Assembly (NCBI GenBank): GCA_018623785.1
Contig: JAAZVD010000014.1
Span: 1-13,728 of the forward strand
Length of the DNA stretch: 13,728 bases
Direction: 5' to 3'
DNA from: Bacteroidota bacterium
Lineage (GTDB): Bacteria > Bacteroidota > Rhodothermia > Rhodothermales > UBA10348
How positions within the stretch are numbered: the stretch's first letter is position 1; each line of letters begins with the position of its first letter. Both the position numbers and the translations under genes were made by a program. The notes below the pieces were generated by a model that was not told the origin of the DNA, ran no database searches, and saw only the letters and a list, made by a program, of their open reading frames with translations. Below, one piece after another: positions 6,969-13,728 of the stretch.

Positions 6969-7040
6969 GATGATGTTTCGTCACGCCCTTGAAGCGGGCA
7001 GGGTTCGGGTTACCTGTAAAGTCGAAACGGGTTCAGGGTC

Positions 7041-7499
7041 CTAAAGGACCTCTGCAGATCCGCCGGCTTTCTCAATCTTTGCTATTGCCGTCTTGCTGAA
7101 GGCGTGTGCTTTCACGTTGAGCGCAACGTCAACGTCACCACCGCCCAGCACTTTGACGAGCTCCTTCTTGCCGATGAGGCCTTTCGCACGCAGCACTTCC
7201 GGCGTGATTTCTGCGGAGGCGTCTATCGATCCAGCCGCTGCCATCTCTGCCAGCTTGGACACGTTGACGGCGTGGTATTCCGTGCGAAACGGATTCTTGA
7301 ATCCATACTTCGGAATCCGGCGCTGAAGGGGCATCTGTCCCCCTTCGAACCATACGGGGATCTTGCCCCCACTACGGGACTTCTGCCCCTTGTTTCCTTT
7401 GGTAGCCGTGTGACCACCGTAGCCGGAACCCTGTCCACGGCCGATACGCTTACGCGACTTGGTTGCCCCTTTTGCGGGCTTCAGATTAGAGAGATCCAT
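7041..7499 (-). CDS. rplO: 50S ribosomal protein L15
   Basis: L15 is a late-assembly protein that threads a long basic N-terminal arm through 23S rRNA. The 152-residue product begins MDLSNLKPAKGATKSRKRIG, followed by the glycine-rich GRGQGSGYGGHTATKGNKGQ arm, then FEGGQMPLQRRIPKYGFKNP (51-70), and a globular C-terminal half ending in VKAHAFSKTAIAKIEKAGG. The order matches the family and both ends look complete. It is separated from rpmD by an 80-base spacer that holds a small CCTGCC/GGCAGG hairpin (7517-7531) and an 18-bp element also found before rplF. Confidence 0.97.
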   Translation of the reverse strand: MDLSNLKPAKGATKSRKRIGRGQGSGYGGHTATKGNKGQKSRSGGKIPVWFEGGQMPLQRRIPKYGFKNPFRTEYHAVNVSKLAEMAAAGSIDASAEITPEVLRAKGLIGKKELVKVLGGGDVDVALNVKAHAFSKTAIAKIEKAGGSAEVL

Positions 7500-7538
7500 G
7501 GTGTTGCTACAATCGCCCTGCCTGTGGCAGGACTCGCT

Positions 7539-7556
7539 GGTTCAATAAAAGTCGAT
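7539..7556. repeat. 18-bp spacer element, copy in rpmD-rplO gap
   Basis: The plus-strand sequence GGTTCAATAAAAGTCGAT matches the copy at 9369-9386 at 16 of 18 positions. It lies 39 bases before the rplO ATG in the direction of transcription. On the mRNA strand it reads ATCGACTTTTATTGAACC. Its function is unknown; its AT content stands out in this GC-rich region. Confidence 0.5.
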
Positions 7557-7579
7557 GATGATTCAGGCCGACCTGCCAA

Positions 7580-7759
7580 TCAGGCGTTTTCGACCCGGAC
7601 GAGGTGGGATACCTTGGCAATCATACCGCGAATACGCGGGCTGTCATCATGTTCCACCGTTTGATTCAGGCGACGCAGGCCCAGAGCGGCAACAACTTTC
7701 TTCTGTTGTCCCGTACGTCCGATGGCACTTCGTACCTGTGTAATTTTGAGCTTGGCCAT
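7580..7759 (-). CDS. rpmD: 50S ribosomal protein L30
   Basis: I read this short gene directly from the sequence: ATG at 7759 and TGA at 7580-7582, 59 codons. The product begins [20 protein letters not shown], continues through [20 protein letters not shown] and ends [17 protein letters not shown]. This is a complete bacterial L30, whose usual length is about 58-62 residues. The hallmark motif is the GLRRLNQTV turn after the IG-x-x-x-x-Q-K-x-x-V segment. It lies between rpsE (57-base spacer) and rplO (80-base spacer), its standard position in the spc operon. No Shine-Dalgarno is visible. Confidence 0.97.
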   Translation of the reverse strand: MAKLKITQVRSAIGRTGQQKKVVAALGLRRLNQTVEHDDSPRIRGMIAKVSHLVRVENA

Positions 7760-7816
7760 TGCTTTATGCGTTCAAATAGGTTAACCGACCTTGCAGTGCT
7801 GCCGAAGAGGCGTCTG

Positions 7817-8347
7817 TCATCCCTCGAAAACTCGATTGAGGGGTACCTGACGGCGCTTAGCTACTTCCATGGGATCTTCCAGATTCCGAAGGGCATCCAT
7901 AGTAGCTCCCACCTGGTTGTGTGGGTTGCTCGAACCTAAGGATTTGGAAAGAATGTCCGTAAACCCGGCACACTCGAGGACAGCGCGCACACCACCGCCG
8001 GCAATAACACCGGTACCATGGGACGCGGGCTTGAGGAGTACCTGACCAGCGTCCTGCTTGCCCACAACCGGGTGCGGAACAGTGCCCCTGCGCATAGGAA
8101 CGTTAACCAGGTTTTTCTTGGCGTCTTCCGTGCCCTTGGCAATAGCACTGGACACTTCGTTTGCCTTGCCCAGTCCGGTGCCGACGGAGCCGTTACCGTC
8201 GCCGACGACAACTACAGCGTTGAACGAGAAACGACGTCCCCCCTTCACCACCTTGGCAACACGTTTAACGGATACCAAGCGCTCCACCCATTCGATCTGG
8301 GAGTCCCCGGTACGGTCGCGATTTTGACGATTTCTTCCTTTTGCCAT
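7817..8347 (-). CDS. rpsE: 30S ribosomal protein S5
   Basis: S5 lies at the mRNA entry channel of the small subunit and affects decoding fidelity; altered residues in its N-terminal loop give spectinomycin resistance in other bacteria. The 176-residue product has the double-stranded RNA-binding-like domain from about 20 ([20 protein letters not shown]), the conserved [20 protein letters not shown] (41-60) and [19 protein letters not shown], then the C-terminal domain with [19 protein letters not shown] and [17 protein letters not shown]. Length is within the family range. It follows rplR after 35 bases. No Shine-Dalgarno is visible. Confidence 0.98.
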   Translation of the reverse strand: MAKGRNRQNRDRTGDSQIEWVERLVSVKRVAKVVKGGRRFSFNAVVVVGDGNGSVGTGLGKANEVSSAIAKGTEDAKKNLVNVPMRRGTVPHPVVGKQDAGQVLLKPASHGTGVIAGGGVRAVLECAGFTDILSKSLGSSNPHNQVGATMDALRNLEDPMEVAKRRQVPLNRVFEG

Positions 8348-8382
8348 GATTCGATGTGTTCGATGGTTTCCGGCTTGCCGGT

Positions 8383-8733
8383 TCAGAATGTGAGTCCGCC
8401 TTCGCGGGCACCCTCGGCGAGTGCTTTGACCCGTCCATGGTACTGGTAGCCATTGCGGTCGAAAACGACCGTATCAATACCGGCCTTCTTGGCCGCGTCG
8501 GCTACCGCCTTGCCCACAGCATTTGCAGCATCAGCAGGTTTGCCGGCAGCCATGCCGTCCTGAAGACTGTTTGCAGCGGCCAATGTGTGACCATTGAGGT
8601 CGTCCACGATTTGGGCGTAGATGTTCTTGTTTGAACGGAACACGGTCAACCGAGGACGCTCGGGCGTGCCGGTGATCTTCTTGCGAATGCCCCGTTTGAC
8701 GCGGGTACGACGCTGAAGCTTGGTAATAGGCAT
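8383..8733 (-). CDS. rplR: 50S ribosomal protein L18
   Basis: L18 binds 5S rRNA together with L5 and helps place it in the central protuberance. The 116-residue product starts [20 protein letters not shown] with the basic arm. It then has [20 protein letters not shown] (26-45), an alanine-rich helix region, and the typical end [20 protein letters not shown] followed by AREGGLTF. It appears complete. The 59-base spacer after rplF contains an inverted GGAGG/CCTCC pair (8751-8755 and 8765-8769), which could mask the only purine-rich Shine-Dalgarno-like stretch there, though that stretch is too far from the ATG to act directly. Confidence 0.98.
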   Translation of the reverse strand: MPITKLQRRTRVKRGIRKKITGTPERPRLTVFRSNKNIYAQIVDDLNGHTLAAANSLQDGMAAGKPADAANAVGKAVADAAKKAGIDTVVFDRNGYQYHGRVKALAEGAREGGLTF

Positions 8734-8792
8734 GATTTTTCTCGTTTACCGGAGGATTTCCGACCCTCCAGTGTGCATGCTTAATGGCTGGA

Positions 8793-9353
8793 TTATCGGG
8801 CTGCGGTCTTGCCGGCCTTGCGACGGACATATTCATCCACGTAGCGAACTCCTTTGCCCTTATAGGGCTCTGGCGGACGCAGGGAACGGATCTTGGCAGC
8901 TACCTGACCGACCATCTGTTTGTCGGCACCTTCAATGATGACGAAGGTGTTCTTGCTGCCTGGGCGCTTCGTATCCACTTCGATGGAGACACCCTCCGGT
9001 GGCACGAAGTAAATGGGGTGCGAAAAACCGAGGGCGAGCTCAAGTACGCCGTTAGCAACCGAGGCGCGGAAACCAACACCGATGATTTCCAGCTCCTTTT
9101 TGTATCCCTCGGACACACCAACGACCATGTTGTCCAGCAAGGACCGGTACAGGCCGTGGATAGCGCGGTGCCGCTTCTGGTTGGTAGGACGGGATACCGT
9201 CAGCTCACCTTCGTCCAGTTTCAGGTTGATTTCCGGGTCCACCTGAAGGGAAAGCTCCCCCTTGGGACCGGATACCGTCACCAGGTTGTTCGATGCGATG
9301 TCGACCTTTACAGCGTCAGATACCGCAATCGGTGCATTTCCCACTCGTGACAT
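8793..9353 (-). CDS. rplF: 50S ribosomal protein L6
   Basis: L6 lies near the factor-binding centre of the large subunit, beside the sarcin-ricin loop. The 186-residue product has two tandem L6 domains. The first covers about 1-80, with MSRVGNAPIAVSDAVKVDIA and HRAIHGLYRSLLDNMVVGVS. The second covers about 81-170 and ends with the signature PEPYKGKGVRY (161-171). A short basic tail closes it. It follows rpsH after 45 bases, and that spacer carries one copy of the 18-bp element shared with the rpmD-rplO spacer. Confidence 0.98.
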   Translation of the reverse strand: MSRVGNAPIAVSDAVKVDIASNNLVTVSGPKGELSLQVDPEINLKLDEGELTVSRPTNQKRHRAIHGLYRSLLDNMVVGVSEGYKKELEIIGVGFRASVANGVLELALGFSHPIYFVPPEGVSIEVDTKRPGSKNTFVIIEGADKQMVGQVAAKIRSLRPPEPYKGKGVRYVDEYVRRKAGKTAAR

Positions 9354-9368
9354 TGTTTCTCTCGATGC

Positions 9369-9386
9369 GTTTCAATAAAAGTTGAT
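9369..9386. repeat. 18-bp spacer element, copy in rpsH-rplF gap
   Basis: The plus-strand sequence GTTTCAATAAAAGTTGAT matches the copy at 7539-7556 at 16 of 18 positions. It ends 15 bases before the rplF ATG in the direction of transcription and reads ATCAACTTTTATTGAAAC on the mRNA strand. It may be an AT-rich translation-enhancing leader, a site for an RNA-binding protein, or a weak internal promoter. None of these can be decided here. Confidence 0.5.
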
Positions 9387-9398
9387 CAAGGTGCCCGT

Positions 9399-9797
9399 CT
9401 AGTAGACGTAGGCCAGCACTTCGCCACCGATGTTGTTGGCGCGTGCTTCTTTGTCCGTCATGACGCCACGGGACGTCGAGACGATAGCTACACCGAGACC
9501 TCCACGAACACGTGGAAGGGTATCGGCACCCGAGTAATAGCGAAGACCCGGCTTGGAGGCACGAATAATGGAACGAATGACCGGCGTCCCATTTTTCTCA
9601 TACTTGAGGTAAATACGAATCAAGCCCTGCTTACCATCATCTACGTTGATGAAGCGACGCACATAACCCTTATCGAGAAGGATTTGCGTCATGGCGCGCT
9701 TCAACTTGGATGCCGGGATATCGACATGCCGGTGAGCGGCTTGCTGCGCGTTGCGAATACGCGTCAGATAATCTGCTACGGGGTCTACTACGTTCAT
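9399..9797 (-). CDS. rpsH: 30S ribosomal protein S8
   Basis: S8 binds the central domain of 16S rRNA early in assembly and, in E. coli, represses the spc operon by binding the rplE message. The 132-residue product begins MNVVDPVADYLTRIRNAQQA and shows the C-terminal signature STSRGVMTDKEARANNIGGE (107-126), ending VLAYVY. The length is typical. It follows rpsN after 93 bases, a longer spacer than most here, which holds a CGCCCG/CGGGCG hairpin (9825-9841). I could not recognise an S8 operator by eye. Confidence 0.98.
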   Translation of the reverse strand: MNVVDPVADYLTRIRNAQQAAHRHVDIPASKLKRAMTQILLDKGYVRRFINVDDGKQGLIRIYLKYEKNGTPVIRSIIRASKPGLRYYSGADTLPRVRGGLGVAIVSTSRGVMTDKEARANNIGGEVLAYVY

Positions 9798-9824
9798 CGT
9801 GTTTTTCTCGTGTTGCTGTCGGTT

Positions 9825-9841
9825 CGCCCGCTCTACGGGCG
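9825..9841 (-). promoter_or_regulatory. GC-rich hairpin in rpsN-rpsH spacer
   Basis: Arms CGCCCG (9825-9830) and CGGGCG (9836-9841) enclose a five-base loop. The hairpin ends 27 bases before the rpsH ATG. A second weak pairing, CGGC with GCCG around CGGCATCGAGCCG, lies upstream in the same 93-base spacer. No T run follows, so termination is unlikely; an RNA leader or stability structure is possible. Confidence 0.35.
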
Positions 9842-9890
9842 CCTGTCAGCGTGAACGACTGATTGGACAGGATCGGCTCGATGCCGCTCC

Positions 9891-10160
9891 CTACCAGGAG
9901 GATTTACGGACGCCGGGAATGTGCCCCGATCGCGCCAGGTCGCGGAAGGCGATGCGGCACAGACCGAAGGTGCGAAGGTACCCGCGAGAGCGACCGGTGA
10001 GTTGGCACCGGTTACGTACACGTACCGGGCTTGCGTCACGCGGGAGCTTCTGCAGACCTTCCCAGTCTCCTTCTGCCTTCAGGGCAGCACGGCGCTCGGC
10101 GTATTTTTCCACCATGCGCTTGCGCTTCCGCTCACGGGCTATCCAGCTTTTCTTGGCCAT
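9891..10160 (-). CDS. rpsN: 30S ribosomal protein S14, zinc-independent form
   Basis: S14 binds the 3' domain of 16S rRNA in the head of the small subunit. The 89-residue product is the long form. It begins [20 protein letters not shown] and ends with the family's conserved IPGVRKSSW. The zinc-binding Cys-x-x-Cys pairs of the short form are each reduced to one cysteine, C52 (CQLT) and C68 (CRIA), so a structural zinc is not expected. The 89-residue C-minus form is the usual one in Bacteroidota and enterobacteria. It follows rplE after 34 bases. No Shine-Dalgarno is seen. Confidence 0.98.
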   Translation of the reverse strand: MAKKSWIARERKRKRMVEKYAERRAALKAEGDWEGLQKLPRDASPVRVRNRCQLTGRSRGYLRTFGLCRIAFRDLARSGHIPGVRKSSW

Positions 10161-10194
10161 TGTTCAGTTGGTCTCTGTGTTCAAAAGTCTCGGA

Positions 10195-10758
10195 TCAAGC
10201 GGCATCCCGGCGTACGAAAGGCATACCAAATGCCTTGAGCAGCGCCAGTGCCTCTTCGTCCGTTTCGGCGGTTGTCACAAACGTGACATCCAAACCAGAA
10301 ATCCGGCCGACCGTGTCGACGTTGATTTCTGGAAATACAATTTGCTCCTTGATCCCGAGCGTATAATTGCCACGGCCATCGAACGAGCGATCAGGAATAC
10401 CACGGAAGTCCCGAACACGCGGCAGAGCCAACGTGACCAGACGATCCAGGAATTCATACATCCGCTCGCCACGCAACGTGACTGACGCACCGATAGGCAT
10501 GCCTTCGCGGATCTTGAAGTTCGAAACCGCTTTGCGTGCCTTACGGACCACTGGGTGCTGCCCGGTAATGGTACGCAGTTCTGCTACGGCCTCATCCAAT
10601 ACCTTTTTATTGATGGCAGCCTCGCCGACACCTTTGTTGATACTGATCTTGACCAGGCGGGGCACCTGCATCACGTTCGCATACTCGAACTGCTTCGTGA
10701 GCTCAGGCACGATCTCGTCCTGGTACTTTGCCTTGAGTCTTGGTACGTAACCGTCCAT
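10195..10758 (-). CDS. rplE: 50S ribosomal protein L5
   Basis: L5 joins 5S rRNA with L18 in the central protuberance, contacts P-site tRNA and bridges to S13. The 187-residue product has the family pattern: a basic N-terminal helix ([17 protein letters not shown]), [16 protein letters not shown] (32-47), the [19 protein letters not shown] loop (72-90), [14 protein letters not shown], and the conserved [19 protein letters not shown] (114-132) followed by [13 protein letters not shown]. It starts 48 bases after rplX with no Shine-Dalgarno. Confidence 0.98.
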   Translation of the reverse strand: MDGYVPRLKAKYQDEIVPELTKQFEYANVMQVPRLVKISINKGVGEAAINKKVLDEAVAELRTITGQHPVVRKARKAVSNFKIREGMPIGASVTLRGERMYEFLDRLVTLALPRVRDFRGIPDRSFDGRGNYTLGIKEQIVFPEINVDTVGRISGLDVTFVTTAETDEEALALLKAFGMPFVRRDAA

Positions 10759-10806
10759 GATTCTGATTGATTACTACGCTGGTTGCGCTTGAATAGGGTA
10801 ACGGGA

Positions 10807-11163
10807 TCAGCTGTCGAGCTCTTCGCCCGTGGTAGCTGCCACACGGACCCAGCGGGAACGACCGGTGTCCGAATCTTCGATTTTCTTACGGCCCACGCGG
10901 GTCGGGTCGCCATTGCCATCGAGGGGCATCACGTTGGACGCGTGAATAGCCATCTCCTGCTGGATGCGACCGCCCTGCGGGTAGAGCTGGTTCGGGCGCG
11001 TGTGACGGATACGAACATTCACACCCTCGATGATGACACGTTCCTTCTCCGGGAACACCCGGAGAACCTTTCCTTCCTTGCCCTTGTCGTTACCCGACAG
11101 GACGCGGACCATGTCGCCTTTGCGGATGTGCAGCTTGTTCTGCTTGTTATGCTTCCGTGGCAT
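10807..11163 (-). CDS. rplX: 50S ribosomal protein L24
   Basis: L24 is an assembly initiator that binds the 5' end of 23S rRNA and lies near the exit tunnel. The 118-residue product has a KOW domain at about 11-48 (IRKGDMVRVLSGNDKGKEGK, then VLRVFPEKERVIIEGVNV), a loop QGGRIQQEMAIHASNVM and the conserved GDPTRVG (85-91). The C-terminal stretch from about 95 to 118 is more variable. It follows rplN after 67 bases, where a hairpin (11177-11206) stops 13 bases before the start codon. Only a weak purine run (AGAGAAA) precedes the ATG. Confidence 0.97.
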   Translation of the reverse strand: MPRKHNKQNKLHIRKGDMVRVLSGNDKGKEGKVLRVFPEKERVIIEGVNVRIRHTRPNQLYPQGGRIQQEMAIHASNVMPLDGNGDPTRVGRKKIEDSDTGRSRWVRVAATTGEELDS

Positions 11164-11176
11164 GGGTTTCTCTGTT

Positions 11177-11206
11177 CATGACACCCTCACTCGGGGTGCC
11201 GTCATG
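11177..11206 (-). promoter_or_regulatory. Bulged hairpin just upstream of rplX
   Basis: On the mRNA strand CATGA, a CGG bulge and CACCC pair with GGGTG and TCATG across a seven-base loop, giving a 10-bp stem with a three-base bulge. It ends 13 bases before the rplX ATG, so it could influence ribosome access. No T run follows. It may be a translational control element, an RNA-protein site or a mere intergenic structure. Confidence 0.4.
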
Positions 11207-11230
11207 GGACAATTGGTGAACGGCTCGGGA

Positions 11231-11599
11231 TCAGAGCACCTCGGGCGCGAGGGACACGATGCGCATGAACTGCTTCTCACGAAGCTCACGGGCTACGGGT
11301 CCGAAGATGCGCGTACCGCGCGGCTCGCCCTGCGCATTCAAAAGAACCGCTGCGTTCTCATCGAAGCGGATATACGAACCGTCGGGACGACGAAACTCCT
11401 TGCGGGTGCGAACCACCACGGCTTGGGAGACGTCCCCTTTCTTCACGTTTCCACCCGGTATGGCCGATTTGACCGAAACGACGATTTTATCGCCCACGCG
11501 GGCATACCGACGCTTGGAGCCACCGAGAACACGGATGCAAAGGACTTCCTTGGCTCCGCTGTTATCGGCAACTTTGAGTCTGGATTCTTGCTGGATCAT
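11231..11599 (-). CDS. rplN: 50S ribosomal protein L14
   Basis: L14 is a five-stranded beta-barrel protein at the subunit interface and the contact site of the silencing factor RsfS in other bacteria. The 122-residue product matches the family over its whole length: [20 protein letters not shown] (1-20), [20 protein letters not shown], the [20 protein letters not shown] segment, [10 protein letters not shown] and the end [20 protein letters not shown] followed by SLAPEVL. It follows rpsQ after 67 bases. No Shine-Dalgarno is visible. Confidence 0.98.
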   Translation of the reverse strand: MIQQESRLKVADNSGAKEVLCIRVLGGSKRRYARVGDKIVVSVKSAIPGGNVKKGDVSQAVVVRTRKEFRRPDGSYIRFDENAAVLLNAQGEPRGTRIFGPVARELREKQFMRIVSLAPEVL

Positions 11600-11666
11600 G
11601 GCTTTGCTCGATTGGCGTTGTCAGCTGATGGACTGACCTGGGAGGTTCAGGCTCGAAGCCGGTGGG

Positions 11667-11933
11667 TTACTTGGCGCGTTCGACGACTTCTACCAGTCTC
11701 CAGCGCTTGTTCTTGCTGATCGGACGGGGCTCCATGATGCGGACTGTATCGCCTTCGCCCGCGTCGTTGTTTTCGTCGTGCGCCATCAGCTTGGTCGTCT
11801 GCTTGACAAACTTGCCGTACATCGGGTGTTTCATCCGACGTTCGATGGCTACCGTAATACTCCTATCCATCTTGCTGCTTACAACAAGACCGACGCGTTC
11901 TTTACGTGCGTTTCTAGTGGTGTTTTCTTCCAT
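11667..11933 (-). CDS. rpsQ: 30S ribosomal protein S17
   Basis: S17 is an OB-fold protein that binds the 5' and central domains of 16S rRNA early in assembly. The 88-residue product begins [20 protein letters not shown], continues [20 protein letters not shown] (21-40) and [20 protein letters not shown] (42-61), and has the conserved [20 protein letters not shown] (61-80). It is complete and sits between rpmC (60-base spacer) and rplN. The ATG is preceded by ATACGACA with no Shine-Dalgarno. Confidence 0.98.
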   Translation of the reverse strand: MEENTTRNARKERVGLVVSSKMDRSITVAIERRMKHPMYGKFVKQTTKLMAHDENNDAGEGDTVRIMEPRPISKNKRWRLVEVVERAK

Positions 11934-11993
11934 TGTCGTATTGGGCTTGGTGAGCCGTTAACCGTTTCCTCACCAACTACCTTTAAATGTGTG

Positions 11994-12197
11994 TCAGGCC
12001 GCCTTTTCTGCCAGGTGACGCTCCTTCAGGATGGTCTCAAGGCGGGCAATGAAGCGGCGTTTATCACGGAGAATCATGGGATTCTGCAAATCCGCAATCG
12101 CATGTTGGAACTGCAACGTCTTGAGCTGCTCTCTTTCCTCTGCAATCTGGGATTCGATCTCTTCCGTGCTGAGATCTCTGATTTCTTTGGCCTTCAT
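11994..12197 (-). CDS. rpmC: 50S ribosomal protein L29
   Basis: L29 is a small helical protein that sits beside L23 at the exit of the peptide tunnel. The 67-residue product begins MKAKEIRDLSTEEIESQIAE and shows the two-helix pattern with EQLKTLQFQHAIADLQNPMI and then RDKRRFIARLETILKERHLA. Length fits the family (about 60-70). It starts only 11 bases after the rplP stop and has a clear Shine-Dalgarno, GAGGA about 9 bases before the ATG, overlapping the end region of rplP. Tight spacing and the ribosome binding site suggest joint translation with rplP. Confidence 0.97.
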   Translation of the reverse strand: MKAKEIRDLSTEEIESQIAEEREQLKTLQFQHAIADLQNPMILRDKRRFIARLETILKERHLAEKAA

Positions 12198-12208
12198 GTC
12201 GCTATTCC

Positions 12209-12631
12209 TCAGGCTTTGTAGTCCGGTCGAACGACGACCTTGGTTGCAATCGGAAGTTTCTGCTGAGCCCGACGCATGGCTTCCTTGGCCAGTTCGAGCT
12301 CGATGCCTCCACCGACTTCAAACAGGATGCGTCCAGGCTTTACAACAGCCACCCAATACTCAGGTACCCCTTTACCCTTACCCATACGGGTTTCGGCAGG
12401 CTTCTTCGTAATCGGTTTATCCGGGAATATGCGGATCCAGACCTTTCCGGCACGCTTGAGGTGACGGGTCATCGCAATACGGGAGGCCTCGATCTGGCGA
12501 CTCGTAATACGGCCTGGCTCAAGGGCTTTGATACCAAAGTCACCGAAACTGACCTTGGCACCACGGGTGGCCGTGCCCTTGATTCTTCCCTTTTGTACGC
12601 GGCGGCGCTTGACGCGCTTTGGCATTAACAT
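12209..12631 (-). CDS. rplP: 50S ribosomal protein L16
   Basis: L16 lies near the peptidyl transferase centre and contacts A-site tRNA. The 140-residue product begins [20 protein letters not shown], has [20 protein letters not shown] (29-48), [15 protein letters not shown] [20 protein letters not shown], and the conserved [19 protein letters not shown] (70-88). The arginine in TRMGKGKG (R82) aligns with the E. coli residue that is hydroxylated in some bacteria. Among the starts in this window it has one of the clearest Shine-Dalgarno regions, GAGAGAGGA, about 7 bases before the ATG. The 58-base spacer after rpsC also holds a small GCCGG/CCGGC hairpin (12653-12668). Confidence 0.98.
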   Translation of the reverse strand: MLMPKRVKRRRVQKGRIKGTATRGAKVSFGDFGIKALEPGRITSRQIEASRIAMTRHLKRAGKVWIRIFPDKPITKKPAETRMGKGKGVPEYWVAVVKPGRILFEVGGGIELELAKEAMRRAQQKLPIATKVVVRPDYKA

Positions 12632-12689
12632 GGTATTTCCTCTCTCTTCTGTGCCGGACAGCGCCGGCTTTCAGACTGAAATCGAATGA

Positions 12690-13469
12690 TTAGCGGTTAG
12701 AGCGCCCGCGGCCACCTTCGCGACCACCGCGTCCACCACGACCCCGACTGTCGTCACGGCGTCCGCGACGACCGCGTCCGCGGTCGGACTCCATCTGCTG
12801 CATCTGCTGGCGCTGTGCTGCAACGTTCGGGCTCAGATCTGGCTTCCCGAGGATTTCCCCACGGTAAATCCAAACCTTGACACCGGTCGTTCCGTAAATC
12901 GTAAACGCAGTGGCCGTGGCGTAGTCGATATCGGCACGGATGGTGTGTAGCGGAACACGACCCTCGAGATACTGCTCAGTCCGGCCCATCTCAGCGCCAC
13001 CGAGGCGACCGCCGACTTTGATGCGGATTCCCTCGGCACCCATGCGCATCGAAGCTGTGATGGCCTGCTTCATCGCGCGACGGAATGACACGCGGCCCTC
13101 GAGCTGCTGAGCAATATTTTGCGCCACCAACGAGGCGTCCAGTTCTGGCCGCTTGATCTCGTTGATATTGATTTGGATATCCTTGCTCGTCAGCTTCTTG
13201 ATCTCCTCACGAAGCTTTTCGACTTCCGCTCCACCACGACCGATGACAACGCCCGGACGGGAGGTGTGGAGCGTGAGGATTACGCGCTTGGGCGTACGCT
13301 CGATGATTACACGAGAAAGGCCTGCTCGCTTGAGACGGGCAGCCAGGTAGTTGCGGATTTCATCATCCTCAACCAGCTTCTCGGCGTAGTCCTTGCCGGC
13401 GAACCAGTTGGAATCCCATCCCCGGATTACTCCGAGACGAAAGCCGATTGGATGTGTTTTCTGACCCAT
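12690..13469 (-). CDS. rpsC: 30S ribosomal protein S3 with Arg/Gly-rich C-terminal tail
   Basis: S3 lines the mRNA entry channel and takes part in mRNA unwinding. I start at [20 protein letters not shown] (ATG at 13469), the canonical N-terminus; a longer frame to 13607 overlaps rplV and adds unrelated residues. The 259-residue product has the N-terminal domain, the type II KH domain with VVIGRGG (74-80) and the C-terminal domain with [20 protein letters not shown] (178-197) and [13 protein letters not shown]. After about residue 228 comes a tail of about 31 residues consisting mostly of Arg and Gly with a few Asp and Ser, of RGG type. S3 tails vary among bacteria. It follows rplV after 41 bases. 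Confidence 0.98.
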   Translation of the reverse strand: MGQKTHPIGFRLGVIRGWDSNWFAGKDYAEKLVEDDEIRNYLAARLKRAGLSRVIIERTPKRVILTLHTSRPGVVIGRGGAEVEKLREEIKKLTSKDIQININEIKRPELDASLVAQNIAQQLEGRVSFRRAMKQAITASMRMGAEGIRIKVGGRLGGAEMGRTEQYLEGRVPLHTIRADIDYATATAFTIYGTTGVKVWIYRGEILGKPDLSPNVAAQRQQMQQMESDRGRGRRGRRDDSRGRGGRGGREGGRGRSNR

Positions 13470-13510
13470 GGGGGTATGCTCTGATTTATCAGGTAAAGTG
13501 GGGCCCTCGC

Positions 13511-13728
13511 TCAGGCCTCGTTTTCGTCGGCCACGACATCGACGTCGACCGATTCGGCCACGGCGTCGGTTGCGTTCGGATCGGAGACGACCACCGTGAG
13601 GTGACATGTCCGCTTCAGGATCGGATGAGCCCGACCGCGGGACACGGGACGAAACCGTTTGAAGGCCGGACCTTCGTCAACCCGGATTTCACTAACGACC
13701 AACTGCTCTTCGTCGATGCGCTCATCCT
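13511..13728 (-). CDS. rplV: 50S ribosomal protein L22, C-terminal part (5' end outside window)
   Basis: Only the last 71 residues are inside the window. They show the conserved end of L22: [36 protein letters not shown]22 lines the peptide tunnel with a beta-hairpin, part of which is formed by the conserved residues seen here. In most bacteria the protein stops soon after the TVVV strand; here about 24 further residues follow, rich in Asp, Glu, Val and Ala with no lysine or arginine, an acidic tail. Position before rpsC confirms the identity. The start and the N-terminal half cannot be judged. Confidence 0.96.
   Translation of the reverse strand, partial: DERIDEEQLVVSEIRVDEGPAFKRFRPVSRGRAHPILKRTCHLTVVVSDPNATDAVAESVDVDVVADENEA

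Noticed and set aside
6969-7040. Terminator or promoter between rplO and secY
   Set aside because: Only a weak GCCC/GGGC pairing without a T run and no promoter-like boxes are visible in these 72 bases.
13470-13607. 46-codon N-terminal extension of S3
   Set aside because: It overlaps the end of rplV, is unrelated to S3, and the canonical MGQKTHPIG start follows at 13469.
3-13726. Mobile element, integron, toxin-antitoxin or defence system
   Set aside because: Apart from the short rel spacer, the window is covered by core housekeeping genes in conserved order; no transposase, integrase, attachment site or foreign-looking gene is seen.

Overview
The window is the distal two thirds of a bacterial S10-spc-alpha ribosomal protein cluster, all on the minus strand, followed by the start of a (p)ppGpp synthetase/hydrolase gene. 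Transcription runs from right to left. The content points to Bacteroidota, and a Rhodothermia-like lineage is my best guess at moderate confidence. The reasons are the cluster order with map and infA directly after secY and no adk, the 89-residue S14 without a complete zinc motif, a 38-residue L36 without zinc cysteines, few Shine-Dalgarno sequences, moderately high GC, and a long acidic tail on L17. No 16S sequence is present to settle this.

Right part (13728 to 7041): rplV (partial), rpsC, rplP, rpmC, rpsQ, rplN, rplX, rplE, rpsN, rpsH, rplF, rplR, rpsE, rpmD, rplO. These encode large- and small-subunit proteins in the standard order. Middle (6968 to 4613): secY, map and infA, which are the translocon pore, the methionine aminopeptidase and initiation factor 1; secY and map are 9 bases apart and map overlaps infA by 8 bases. 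Left-middle (4489 to 910): rpmJ, rpsM, rpsK, rpsD, rpoA, rplQ, the alpha-operon set including the RNA polymerase alpha subunit. rpmD (59 codons) and rpmJ (38 codons) are short genes read directly from the sequence.

Left end (909 to 1): a 13-bp GC-rich hairpin with a T-rich tail closes the operon. It is followed by an imperfect 19-bp/38-bp tandem repeat array and then a Rel/SpoT-family gene that runs off the left edge with an intact ppGpp-hydrolase (HD) motif. The arrangement links ribosome production, RNA polymerase and the stringent-response enzyme physically, but the terminator suggests that rel is a separate transcription unit.

I see no mobile element, CRISPR array, tRNA or rRNA gene, and no undescribed multi-gene system. 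The points worth a second look are the repeat array and promoter-like site in front of rel, the disordered tails on L22, S3 and L17, the loss of zinc ligands in three ribosomal proteins, a near-identical 18-bp element in two separate spacers, and structured spacers before rpsD, rpmJ, rplX and rpsH.
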